DNA of 64,000 nt from UBA1494_A sp963973975 (GTDB lineage Bacteria; Bacteroidota; Bacteroidia; Flavobacteriales_E; Vicingaceae): contig CAXBCF010000004.1 of assembly GCA_963973975.1 (NCBI GenBank), positions 1 through 64,000 on the forward strand, given 5' to 3'. The translations under genes were made by a program, and so were the position numbers. The notes beneath the pieces were generated by a model. The model had not been told where the DNA came from. It ran no database searches and saw only the letters and a program-made list of their open reading frames with translations. Below, one piece after another: positions 26,478 through 34,866 of this stretch. Position 1 is the stretch's first letter. Each line of letters begins with the position of its first letter.

Positions 26478-27997
26478 AAATAGCTTCAACTCTTTTGATG
26501 CTAGTTAGTTTTCAATTGATTCAAGCACAAATGGTCAATGGAACCGCTGATTATGAGTTAGAGCGTTCAGCATACGAAAAAGGAAGCCAGCAATTAACTT
26601 CGCAAAAAAGCACCTTTTACGATAGTATTTCTCAAGGTTCTATGCTCTATCTTAATCAAAACGGTTTTGAATTAGCAGTAAATCCTGCTCTTGATTTACA
26701 GTTTGGGCTTCAACAAGAATCTTCTCAATCTCTCTATACACAAGGATTGGGGTTTGATTTAAGAATCAAGAAAAGCCGTTGGAATTTTGGTGCTACCTTT
26801 TTGCATCAAAACGCAAGGTATGCTGACTATCAATCAGCATTTATCACTGAGAAAAAAGTGGTGCCTGCAATGAATGTAGCAAGGGGCTCAAATGCTTTTC
26901 GATCGGAATATATTTCAGCATTTGTAAACTATCAAACCAACAGTATTTTTGATTTAGAACTCGGTTATGGAAGAATGTTTATTGGTGATGGTTATCGTTC
27001 ATTTTTACTTGCTGATAATGGAAAATCGGCACCATATCTTAAAGCAAATGCGAGTTTTTGGAAGTTTAAGTACTCATTTATACTCGGCATTCAACAAGAC
27101 ATTTACCAAGTAGAAGCTAATCAAAGTGCTTACAGACAAAAATACACTGCCACACATTATTTAGATTGGAAAGTTACCAAATGGTTGAGTTGGGGACTTT
27201 TTGAAACCATTATTTGGCAAGATCAAGAAGAGAACTACCGTAGAGGTTTTGATGTGAATTATTTAAACCCTGTGATTTTTTTCAGACCAGTTGAGTTTTC
27301 AGTTGGTTCATCTGATAATGCGCTTATTGGAACAAACTTGAAGTTAACGATTCTTGAAAATCATCACCTTTATTTTCAGTTGGTTTTTGATGAATTTCTT
27401 TTAAATGAAATTCGAGCTGATGTTAGGCAGTGGTTCAATCCAAATGAGGCTATTCAATCAGGTTGGTGGGCAAATAAATATGCTATTCAAGCGGGGTGGA
27501 AATCCTATGATTTTTTGAATGTGAAAGGACTTTTTACTCAATTTGAGTTCAACATGGCAAGACCATTTATTTATTCACACAGCAGCCCTACACAAGCTTA
27601 TTCCAACTTTAATTTACCACTTGCACATCCTCTTGGAGCAAACTTTGAAGAATTTGTCAGTAGAGTAAATTACAACAAAGATAAATGGATTCTTGGGCTT
27701 CAATGGAATCATTATAGAACGGGAACTTCTCCAATTGGAACTAATTTGGGCGAGAACCTCCAAATTTCTAATCGAGGTCGAACCAAAGAATATGAAAACT
27801 TTACGACACAAGGAGAAAGCTTAACAGTTGATTATTTTGAACTATCTGCGTCTTATTTGCTCAAAAAAGAATGGAATACTCGATTGAATTTGGGAGTTAT
27901 TGTAAGAAATGCTGATGGAGTTGGAGGTGAATTAAGTAACCAATTTTTTACAATCGGTTTAAAGACCAATTTGTATAACCAGTATTTCGATTATTAA
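26474..27997 (+). CDS. RemB-like outer-membrane beta-barrel protein (copy 2)
   Basis: 507 residues. Signal peptide MKIASTLLMLVSFQLIQAQ. The body is beta-strand rich and carries LELGYGRMFIGDGYRSFLLAD then APYLKANASFWKF, matching the motif of the gene at 23876. Both proteins end in the same style (NLYNQYFDY here, LQNLYFNY there). So the two are paralogues on either side of the phosphoglycosyl transferase gene. Start overlaps its stop by 4 nt. A bidirectional terminator follows immediately. Confidence 0.7.
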   Translation: MKIASTLLMLVSFQLIQAQMVNGTADYELERSAYEKGSQQLTSQKSTFYDSISQGSMLYLNQNGFELAVNPALDLQFGLQQESSQSLYTQGLGFDLRIKKSRWNFGATFLHQNARYADYQSAFITEKKVVPAMNVARGSNAFRSEYISAFVNYQTNSIFDLELGYGRMFIGDGYRSFLLADNGKSAPYLKANASFWKFKYSFILGIQQDIYQVEANQSAYRQKYTATHYLDWKVTKWLSWGLFETIIWQDQEENYRRGFDVNYLNPVIFFRPVEFSVGSSDNALIGTNLKLTILENHHLYFQLVFDEFLLNEIRADVRQWFNPNEAIQSGWWANKYAIQAGWKSYDFLNVKGLFTQFEFNMARPFIYSHSSPTQAYSNFNLPLAHPLGANFEEFVSRVNYNKDKWILGLQWNHYRTGTSPIGTNLGENLQISNRGRTKEYENFTTQGESLTVDYFELSASYLLKKEWNTRLNLGVIVRNADGVGGELSNQFFTIGLKTNLYNQYFDY

Positions 27998-28031
27998 AAA
28001 AAACCTGCTTGACTACAAGCAGGTTTTTTTT
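27998..28031. terminator. Bidirectional terminator between convergent genes
   Basis: An A-run and CCTGCTTG (to 28011), loop ACTA, then CAAGCAGG (28016-28023) and a T-run. It starts right after the stop codon of the plus-strand gene and lies 19 nt from the stop of the minus-strand OmpA gene. Confidence 0.85.
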
Positions 28032-28049
28032 AATCTATATCTTTTTTCC

Positions 28050-29051
28050 TTAATTCGTTTCAAGAATCTCAAATAACTCGTCGAGTTTAGGAGTTAGGAT
28101 TATTTCTGTTCTCCTATTTTTCTTTCTGCTCTCTGCTGAATCGTTGGAGGCTATAGGATAAAATTCACCTCTGCCTGCAGCTGTTAAGCGCTGAGCATCA
28201 ATATTTTTCTTTTCAAGAATTATTTTTACCACCGATGTGGCTCGTTTTACACTTAAGTCCCAGTTGTCTTTAAGTGCTCCAGATCCATTGTAAGGAACAT
28301 TATCTGTGTGTCCTTCTACCAAAACATTTACATCGCTGTTTTTATCCAATACATCGGCTAATTTTTGCAATACTTTTTTTCCTTCTTTGTCAACATTGTA
28401 GCTGCCTGAAGCAAAAAGTAGGCTTTCATCTAAGGAAACATATACTTTTCCGTTTTTCTGCTCGATGGTTAACCCATTGTTTTCAAAACCGAGTAATGCA
28501 TTTTGAACCTTTGTTTTTAACGCATTTACAGAAGAGTCTTTTCTTCTTAAAATAGACTCTAGTTCATCAATTCGCTTTGATCTAGAATCAAGTTCCCCTC
28601 TAATTTCTTCTAGGTTTTTTTGCTTTTCTTGTAAACTTACTCTTGCCGCTTCAAGCGCATCTGATTGTTTTTGTAATTCAGACTGTGAAAGCTGTAGGTT
28701 GCTAAATAATTTTGAAGTTTCAGCTTGATTGCCCTCCAATAGCTTTTTATTGTTATCCAACAACAACTGGTAAGTTTGGTTGAGTTTATCATAATTTTTA
28801 GTCATTTGTCTCAATGACTTTCCTAACACAGTTGTATCTGTAGTTAGCATAGTACTTCTTCTTGAAAGCAAATCGTACTTGTCTTTTATTTCAGTAAAGT
28901 CCTCATCTAGTTTGCGATTTTGCTCTTTAAGTGCCTCTCTCTGCTCTTCACAGAGTTCTTTTTTTTGCTTGATTTCATCAAATTTTCTCGCGGGTACGCA
29001 TGCGAATAAAAATAATCCGCAGATAAGTGCAACTATGCTATATTTTTTCAT
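28050..29051 (-). CDS. OmpA-family lipoprotein with coiled coil
   Basis: 333 residues from the Met that starts MKKYSIVALICGLFLFAC; nine more codons upstream are open. The lipobox LFAC points to a lipid-anchored outer-membrane protein. A long charged coiled coil occupies about residues 25-185 (REALKEQNRKLDEDF, EARVSLQEKQKNLEE-like heptads). The C-terminal OmpA domain (about 210-325) has LLFASGSYNVDKEGKKVL, VEGHTDNVPYNG, and ESRKKNRRTEIIL. The OmpA part should bind peptidoglycan non-covalently, so the protein likely ties the outer membrane to the wall. Confidence 0.92.
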   Translation of the reverse strand: MKKYSIVALICGLFLFACVPARKFDEIKQKKELCEEQREALKEQNRKLDEDFTEIKDKYDLLSRRSTMLTTDTTVLGKSLRQMTKNYDKLNQTYQLLLDNNKKLLEGNQAETSKLFSNLQLSQSELQKQSDALEAARVSLQEKQKNLEEIRGELDSRSKRIDELESILRRKDSSVNALKTKVQNALLGFENNGLTIEQKNGKVYVSLDESLLFASGSYNVDKEGKKVLQKLADVLDKNSDVNVLVEGHTDNVPYNGSGALKDNWDLSVKRATSVVKIILEKKNIDAQRLTAAGRGEFYPIASNDSAESRKKNRRTEIILTPKLDELFEILETN

Positions 29052-29138
29052 CTTAGTTAAGTTATATATTAAATACAATAGTAAGCTTATTAAAAGCTAA
29101 CTAAATTTATAATCGAGTTTGTTTTAAACAGAAGTTTC

Positions 29139-29912
29139 TTAATTACCAGTTTCTATCTCTACTAAAATTGGGCAATGATCAGAGTGTTTGGCTTCAGGTA
29201 AAATACTAGCGCGTTTCAATTGACTTTCTAAATCAGAACTCAACATGTGGTAATCAATGCGCCAACCCAAATTTTTAGCACGTGCATTGGCTCTGTAGCT
29301 CCACCAACTATAATTGTGTGGTTCTTTATTTAGTGTTCTAAAGGAATCAATAAATCCCGATTCAATAAATCCACTTACCCATTCACGTTCTTCCGGTAAA
29401 AATCCGGAAGTGTTTTTATTAGCAACTGGGTTATGAATGTCAATTGCTTGATGGCAAATATTATAATCTCCAGAGATGATCAATCTTGGAACTTCTTTTT
29501 TTAATTCATTGATGTAATTTTGAAAATCGCTCAACCATTGCATTTTAAAATCTTGTCGTAAATCACCACTGCTTCCTGAAGGCATGTAAACACTCATAAC
29601 AGAGTAATCCTCAAAATCTGCGCGAATAACTCTACCTTCAAAGTCGTATTTTTCAATTCCACAGCCAATGGTTATGTTTTTTGGCTTTTCTTTGCTCCAA
29701 ATTGCAACTCCACTATACCCTTTTTTTTCAGCGGGATGCCAATAGCAATGATAATCAAGTGCCTCTAAAATAGCCGAATCAATTTGTTCAGGATGAGCTT
29801 TTATTTCTTGTAAGCATAATACATCCGGTTGTGCGGCGTTTAACCATTCTATGAATCCCTTTTTAATCGCAGCGCGAATTCCGTTAACATTGTATGAGAT
29901 TATTCGTTTCAT
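29139..29912 (-). CDS. xth: Exodeoxyribonuclease III (AP endonuclease)
   Basis: 257 residues, normal length for the EEP-fold ExoA/Xth family. Catalytic motifs: SYNVNGIRAAIKKGF, VLCLQEIKAHPEQID, YSGVAIWSKEKP, ISGDYNICHQAIDIHN, GWRIDYHMLS, and SDHCPILVEI. It cuts DNA at abasic sites and trims 3' ends in base excision repair. It stands alone on the minus strand. No obvious TAnnTTTG box upstream. Confidence 0.96.
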   Translation of the reverse strand: MKRIISYNVNGIRAAIKKGFIEWLNAAQPDVLCLQEIKAHPEQIDSAILEALDYHCYWHPAEKKGYSGVAIWSKEKPKNITIGCGIEKYDFEGRVIRADFEDYSVMSVYMPSGSSGDLRQDFKMQWLSDFQNYINELKKEVPRLIISGDYNICHQAIDIHNPVANKNTSGFLPEEREWVSGFIESGFIDSFRTLNKEPHNYSWWSYRANARAKNLGWRIDYHMLSSDLESQLKRASILPEAKHSDHCPILVEIETGN

Positions 29913-30018
29913 TTGTTAAATTTTTCTATAGTATTATTCAATTGACGAGTTGGGAAGTAAAAATAATTAGATCCAATAGAATGGAAGCTTTTTCAAATCT
30001 TAAAAATCAAAGCATCTC

Positions 30019-33000
30019 TTGAGAATTATTCTTTTCATTTTATTTTTAGTGTCTACATCGATTCTTGTTGCTCAACAGCAAGAGCTTTCGAATTTGAGAC
30101 GAAATCAAATTCAACAGCTGAATGATACACTCACTTTAGATAGTTTAAGCATTATTCCAAATTCTGAAATGCTATTTGATGCATCCGACAGTCTATTGCC
30201 TCGAGATAATTATGAGATTGACTATGCAGCATCCAAAATTTATATTAAAAGTGAAGAAATAGCCTTGCCTGTTAAAATTGTTTATCGGGTTTTGCCTTTG
30301 GCTTTAACTCAAAAATATGCGCATAAAACAGAAGATCAAATTGAACCAACCGATGTGGGGAGGTATGAATTTTTTACTATTAAGGAAGATGAACAACCCA
30401 ATGATCTATTCAACCTTGATGGTTTAAATAAGAATGGAAGTATTTCACGAGGAGTGAATTTTGGAAACAGTCAAAACCTTTCAGTAAACTCCAACTTGGA
30501 TTTGCAACTCTCTGGAAAAATTTCGGAAGATGTAAGTATTCAAGCTGCCATCAGTGACAACAATTTACCCATTCAGGCGGAAGGAAATACCCAACAATTA
30601 CAAGATTTTGATCAAGTATTTATTAAATTATTTACTAAAAAATCAACTTTAACTGCTGGAGATTTCAGAATTACACGTCCGAATAGTTATTTTATGAATC
30701 TCAATAAAAAGGTGCAAGGTGGAGGTTTTTCAACCTCATTTGTAACCAAAGAAGAAGCGAATGAAAAAAACAATGGAACAATCAAAACTTCATTGAATGC
30801 AGCAGTATCAAGAGGTAAATTTTCAAGAAATGTAATCAATGGCCAAGAAGGAATTCAAGGGCCTTATAAGTTGGAAGGGGAAGAGGGGGAGCAGTTTGTA
30901 ATTATACTTTCCGGAACAGAACGCGTATTTGTGAACGGCAGGTTGATGACAAGAGGACAAGACAATGACTATGTGATTGATTACAACACAGCGGAGTTGA
31001 CATTTACACCAAATCAAATGATTAACAAGGACATGCGAATTGTGGTGGAATTCCAATATTCTGAAAGAAATTACTCTCGTTCCGTCATTTTTATGGAAAA
31101 TCAGTACAAAAAAGAAAAATTGACCTTGGATTTTAATGTTTATTCTGAGCAAGACAGCAAAAACCAACCATTGCAACAAGATCTTAGTGATGAAGAAAAA
31201 CGGACTTTAAGAGAGGCAGGAGATGATGTGAATGCTGCAGTTGTGAGTGGGATAGACAGTGTTGGGTTTTTAAACGATCAAGTAAGGTATAAATTAATAG
31301 ATTCTCTAGGCCAGCAAATTTTAGTTTTTTCAAAAAATCCTGATAGTGCAATTTATTCTGCACGTTTTTCTAGAGTAGGTCAGGGCAATGGAGATTATAT
31401 TCAAATTCGAAGTGACGCCAACGGACGTGTTTTTCGTTGGGTGGCTCCAGTAAACGGAGTGCGACAAGGGAGTTTTGCTCCTGTTATTCGTTTGGTAACT
31501 CCCAAACAGCGGCAGATGGTAAGTTTTGGTGGAACCTATGATTTTTCAAAAAGAACCCAATTAAACATTGAAGGTGCTTTTACCAACAATGACTTAAATA
31601 CTTTTTCAACTAAGGATTCTGAAGACGACCAATCTCATGGTTTGAAGGTGAACTTTCGGCATGAAGAACCTATTTATACTAAGGATAGCTTAAGAAGAAC
31701 TAGCTGGACATCTGATCTATTTTTTGAACAACGCGGAGAACATTTTCAATTTGTGGAGCGCTATCGTGATGTTGAATTTGAACGCGATTGGAACCTTTCT
31801 GGGCAGTTGTTGACAGGCGAAGAGTACTTAGTTCGTGCTCAAACAGGAATCGTTAGCGGTCAAAATCGATTTATCTATGAATTTGGCTCTTTTTCGAAAG
31901 GAGATGATTTTAGGGGAATTAAAAATGGGTTTAACAGCAATTATTCTAAAAAAGGCTTTGCTGTTCAGTCTCGAGGAAGTTATTTAACAGTTGATGCTCA
32001 AAACAAAAGTGAATTTATTAGGCATTATACAACTGTTTCGCAAAAAATATGGGGATTGAAAGTAGGAGCTTATTTAGAACAGGAACGCATTTTATTCTAC
32101 CAAGGCGAATCAGATAGTTTGCAAAATAATAGTTTTGATCGAATTATTTGGAAATCATTTATTGAAAAAGGCGATACCAATTCGGGGAATTTCTACCGTT
32201 TAAGTTACAGTGAAATATACGATTACTTACCAGATCAAGAAGATTTGACTTATGCTCAAAAAAGTAAAAATATTGATTTTGAGTTTGAAGTGGCAGCTAA
32301 CCGAAACAGTCGCTTGAGCGGAAAAGCAACTCATAGAAAACTGTTTATTGAAAATAAAGAATTGGCAATTGAAACTCCCGAAAACACTACGCTAGGTCGT
32401 TTGCAATATGATCTGCGAGGGTTGAAAGGTTTGTTGACTTCTTCAACTTTTTATCAGTTGGGAAGCGGGTTAGAAAATCGAAGAGAATTCTCTTTTTTAA
32501 GAGTTAACGACGGACAAGGGACACATGTGTGGAATGATTACAATGGGAATGATGTAAAAGAACTCAATGAATTTGAAGTAGCAGGAGTAAACAATGCTTT
32601 TCAGGCAAACTACATCAAAGTTTTTACCCCAACCAATGATTTTGTAAGAGTTTTCAGCAATCAATTTAATCAAGTGTTTTTTCTGAAACCAGATGCCATT
32701 TTAAGCGGAAAAAAGGATTGGCGAAAATGGGTGGGAAAGTTTTCGAATAAGGCGACTTATCGCGCAGAACGCAGAACGCAATTGGGTGAAGACATTTACA
32801 ATCCTTTCAATGTTCCTGTTGAGGATACCAATTTAGTGGCAGTAAATTCCTCTTTTTCAAATACACTTTACTTCAATCGCTTGAATTCTAAATTTGGAAT
32901 TGACTTTTTCTACTTGAACAACACCGGAAAAAGTTTGCTTACCAACGGTTTTGAAAGCAGGGTTTTAGAACAAAAAGAATGGAGGGCGCGCTATAATATT

Positions 33001-33483
33001 AGTAGAATTTATACAATAGAAACTCGATATACCTTGTCGGACAAGGAAAACCGCTCTGAATTTTTCTCCACTCGAAATTTTGATATCAATACGAATGAAG
33101 TTGAGCCCAAGCTGATTTACCAACCCTCTTTAAAATTTCGGCTTACCTTTTCGGCAATTTATTCTGAACGTTCTAATGCCATTGGTACTGAAAAATCAAT
33201 TAACCGAACTGCTTCAACAGAATTGCGTTTAAACGATGCAGGGAAAGGCACTTTTTCAGTTTCTGCTAGCTATATCGACATAGACTTCAATGCATCAGAA
33301 AATTCATCTTTAGCGTTTGAAATGTTAGATGGTTTACGACCAGGGGGAAACATCACTTGGAATATTTTGTGGCAAAGAAATTTGGCCAACAACCTGCAAC
33401 TAAATTTAAATTATGGTGGCAGAAGATCCGATGGGGTTAGAGTAATTCACACTGGCGGTATGCAGCTGAGAGCTTTCTTTTGA
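30019..33483 (+). CDS. Very large predicted outer-membrane protein, Bacteroidota-type, unknown function
   Basis: 1154 residues starting at TTG 30019; an in-frame TAA at 30001 excludes any upstream start, and the TTG yields a good signal peptide (MRIILFILFLVSTSILVAQ). An N-terminal domain precedes NGSISRGVNFGNSQNLSVNS and IQAAISDNNLPIQAEGNTQQ. The region after that is all beta, with many amphipathic strands that would fit a large barrel, and ends in an aromatic (LRAFF). I recognise this as a conserved Bacteroidota layout but not as a named family. EF-hand-like DYNGNDVKELNEFEV may bind calcium. Confidence 0.75.
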   Translation: MRIILFILFLVSTSILVAQQQELSNLRRNQIQQLNDTLTLDSLSIIPNSEMLFDASDSLLPRDNYEIDYAASKIYIKSEEIALPVKIVYRVLPLALTQKYAHKTEDQIEPTDVGRYEFFTIKEDEQPNDLFNLDGLNKNGSISRGVNFGNSQNLSVNSNLDLQLSGKISEDVSIQAAISDNNLPIQAEGNTQQLQDFDQVFIKLFTKKSTLTAGDFRITRPNSYFMNLNKKVQGGGFSTSFVTKEEANEKNNGTIKTSLNAAVSRGKFSRNVINGQEGIQGPYKLEGEEGEQFVIILSGTERVFVNGRLMTRGQDNDYVIDYNTAELTFTPNQMINKDMRIVVEFQYSERNYSRSVIFMENQYKKEKLTLDFNVYSEQDSKNQPLQQDLSDEEKRTLREAGDDVNAAVVSGIDSVGFLNDQVRYKLIDSLGQQILVFSKNPDSAIYSARFSRVGQGNGDYIQIRSDANGRVFRWVAPVNGVRQGSFAPVIRLVTPKQRQMVSFGGTYDFSKRTQLNIEGAFTNNDLNTFSTKDSEDDQSHGLKVNFRHEEPIYTKDSLRRTSWTSDLFFEQRGEHFQFVERYRDVEFERDWNLSGQLLTGEEYLVRAQTGIVSGQNRFIYEFGSFSKGDDFRGIKNGFNSNYSKKGFAVQSRGSYLTVDAQNKSEFIRHYTTVSQKIWGLKVGAYLEQERILFYQGESDSLQNNSFDRIIWKSFIEKGDTNSGNFYRLSYSEIYDYLPDQEDLTYAQKSKNIDFEFEVAANRNSRLSGKATHRKLFIENKELAIETPENTTLGRLQYDLRGLKGLLTSSTFYQLGSGLENRREFSFLRVNDGQGTHVWNDYNGNDVKELNEFEVAGVNNAFQANYIKVFTPTNDFVRVFSNQFNQVFFLKPDAILSGKKDWRKWVGKFSNKATYRAERRTQLGEDIYNPFNVPVEDTNLVAVNSSFSNTLYFNRLNSKFGIDFFYLNNTGKSLLTNGFESRVLEQKEWRARYNISRIYTIETRYTLSDKENRSEFFSTRNFDINTNEVEPKLIYQPSLKFRLTFSAIYSERSNAIGTEKSINRTASTELRLNDAGKGTFSVSASYIDIDFNASENSSLAFEMLDGLRPGGNITWNILWQRNLANNLQLNLNYGGRRSDGVRVIHTGGMQLRAFF

Positions 33484-33614
33484 TAAAAGAGTATTCCTAT
33501 ATTAGATTTACTTTTTATATCAAAAACACACTTTTTAAGAGGCAATCTTGATTAACAAAAGATTTATAGCTACTTTGGTATCATCTTTGGAAAGCATTAA
33601 AAAAATTTATAATT

Positions 33615-34862
33615 ATGAAAAGAAATCAACTATTTTCGGCAGTTCTATTGTCGCTCATTACACTTGCCACAAGCGCACAAAATCCACATAATTTAGTTCC
33701 AAACCCTAGCTTTGAAGAGGTAGATGGAAAAATAAAGTCTGCAGGAAGCATTGATTTAGCCATTCCATGGAGGTCTTATACTTCCAATCCTGTAGATTTA
33801 TATTCTGAAGATGCAAAAACCAAAGATTTTGCAGTTCCTGTAAATAAATATGGAGAAGAAAAAGCAAAAACAGGAGTAAACTATGTTGGGCTTAGGTTTT
33901 ACGGCTATAAAGGAAGAATTCCAAGATCTTACTTGGGAGTAGAGTTGAATAGTGAATTGATCGCTGAAAAAGAATATTGTTTGAAGTTTCACATCAGCAT
34001 GTCTGATATGTCGAAATATGCTGTTAATAACATCGGCATGTACATTACTAGTGAGGATGTAACGGAAATAAAAGACGGTAACTTGGATTTTAAACCGCAA
34101 ATTTTGAGCTATACCAATAAGGTATATGATCAGCAGTTTTTATGGGAAGACATTTGTGGAACCTACACAGCTAAAGGAGGAGAGAAATACATTATTATAG
34201 GAAACTTTGCTTCTGATGAGGATACAAAAGTTGAAAATGTACGATTGTCAAGAGAGTTTTCTGGAAGACAAGAAACCGATGCTTACTATTTTGTAGATGA
34301 TGTTTCTGTAATTGCTATAGAGAAAATTGGACCAAAAGATTGTTCTTGTGAAGCAATTGCTGGTGGACAAATGTCGGTTGAGAAAAAGGCCTTTGCTACC
34401 GATGAAACTTTTAAGCCTCAGGCAAAGAAAACGTATGTAGTAAACTCTGATGGCACAAAAACAGATAAAAATGCCAAAAGAGAAAATGCAACTGAAACCG
34501 AGCAAACTGAAGCTACAGAAGAAAAAGCAAGCAAAGAAACTGGATTTAATGTTGAAAAAGTAAATCTTTATTATGATAATAAAGGCATAGAACCAAAAGC
34601 TTCGGAACAAGCAAAAATTGATGAGGTGGTAGCATATTTAAAAAAGAATCCTAACGCTAAAATTGAAATAGTAGGTCATGCGGATCCTTCTGAAAGTGAG
34701 GTTAATTTTATTGGCAAACGAAGAGCTTTTGCAGTTCAGAAATTGTTTTTAGCTGCTGGAATGGATGACTCTCGAGTTAGCTATAGAAGTGCAGAAACCA
34801 ATGAGCCTGCTTCAAGTTCAGATGCTAGTAAAAATCAAAGAGTAAGTTTTACATTGAAATAA
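33615..34862 (+). CDS. OmpA-family protein with N-terminal carbohydrate-binding-like domain
   Basis: 415 residues. Signal peptide (ending TSAQ), then NLVPNPSFEEVDG and a beta-sandwich of about 210 residues resembling those at the N-terminus of surface carbohydrate-binding proteins. Then come a Lys/Glu/Thr-rich linker and an OmpA domain at the C-terminus (IEIVGHADPSESEVNFIGKRRA, SKNQRVSFTLK). The OmpA part should hold the wall; what the N-terminal domain binds is unknown. Only 4 nt separate it from the CAP-domain gene, so the two are likely co-transcribed. Confidence 0.85.
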   Translation: MKRNQLFSAVLLSLITLATSAQNPHNLVPNPSFEEVDGKIKSAGSIDLAIPWRSYTSNPVDLYSEDAKTKDFAVPVNKYGEEKAKTGVNYVGLRFYGYKGRIPRSYLGVELNSELIAEKEYCLKFHISMSDMSKYAVNNIGMYITSEDVTEIKDGNLDFKPQILSYTNKVYDQQFLWEDICGTYTAKGGEKYIIIGNFASDEDTKVENVRLSREFSGRQETDAYYFVDDVSVIAIEKIGPKDCSCEAIAGGQMSVEKKAFATDETFKPQAKKTYVVNSDGTKTDKNAKRENATETEQTEATEEKASKETGFNVEKVNLYYDNKGIEPKASEQAKIDEVVAYLKKNPNAKIEIVGHADPSESEVNFIGKRRAFAVQKLFLAAGMDDSRVSYRSAETNEPASSSDASKNQRVSFTLK

Positions 34863-34866
34863 GAAA

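Noticed and set aside
28274..28555. 93-residue open frame on the plus strand opposite the OmpA lipoprotein
   Set aside because: Lies wholly inside a clear gene on the other strand and has biased, low-quality composition; a shadow frame.
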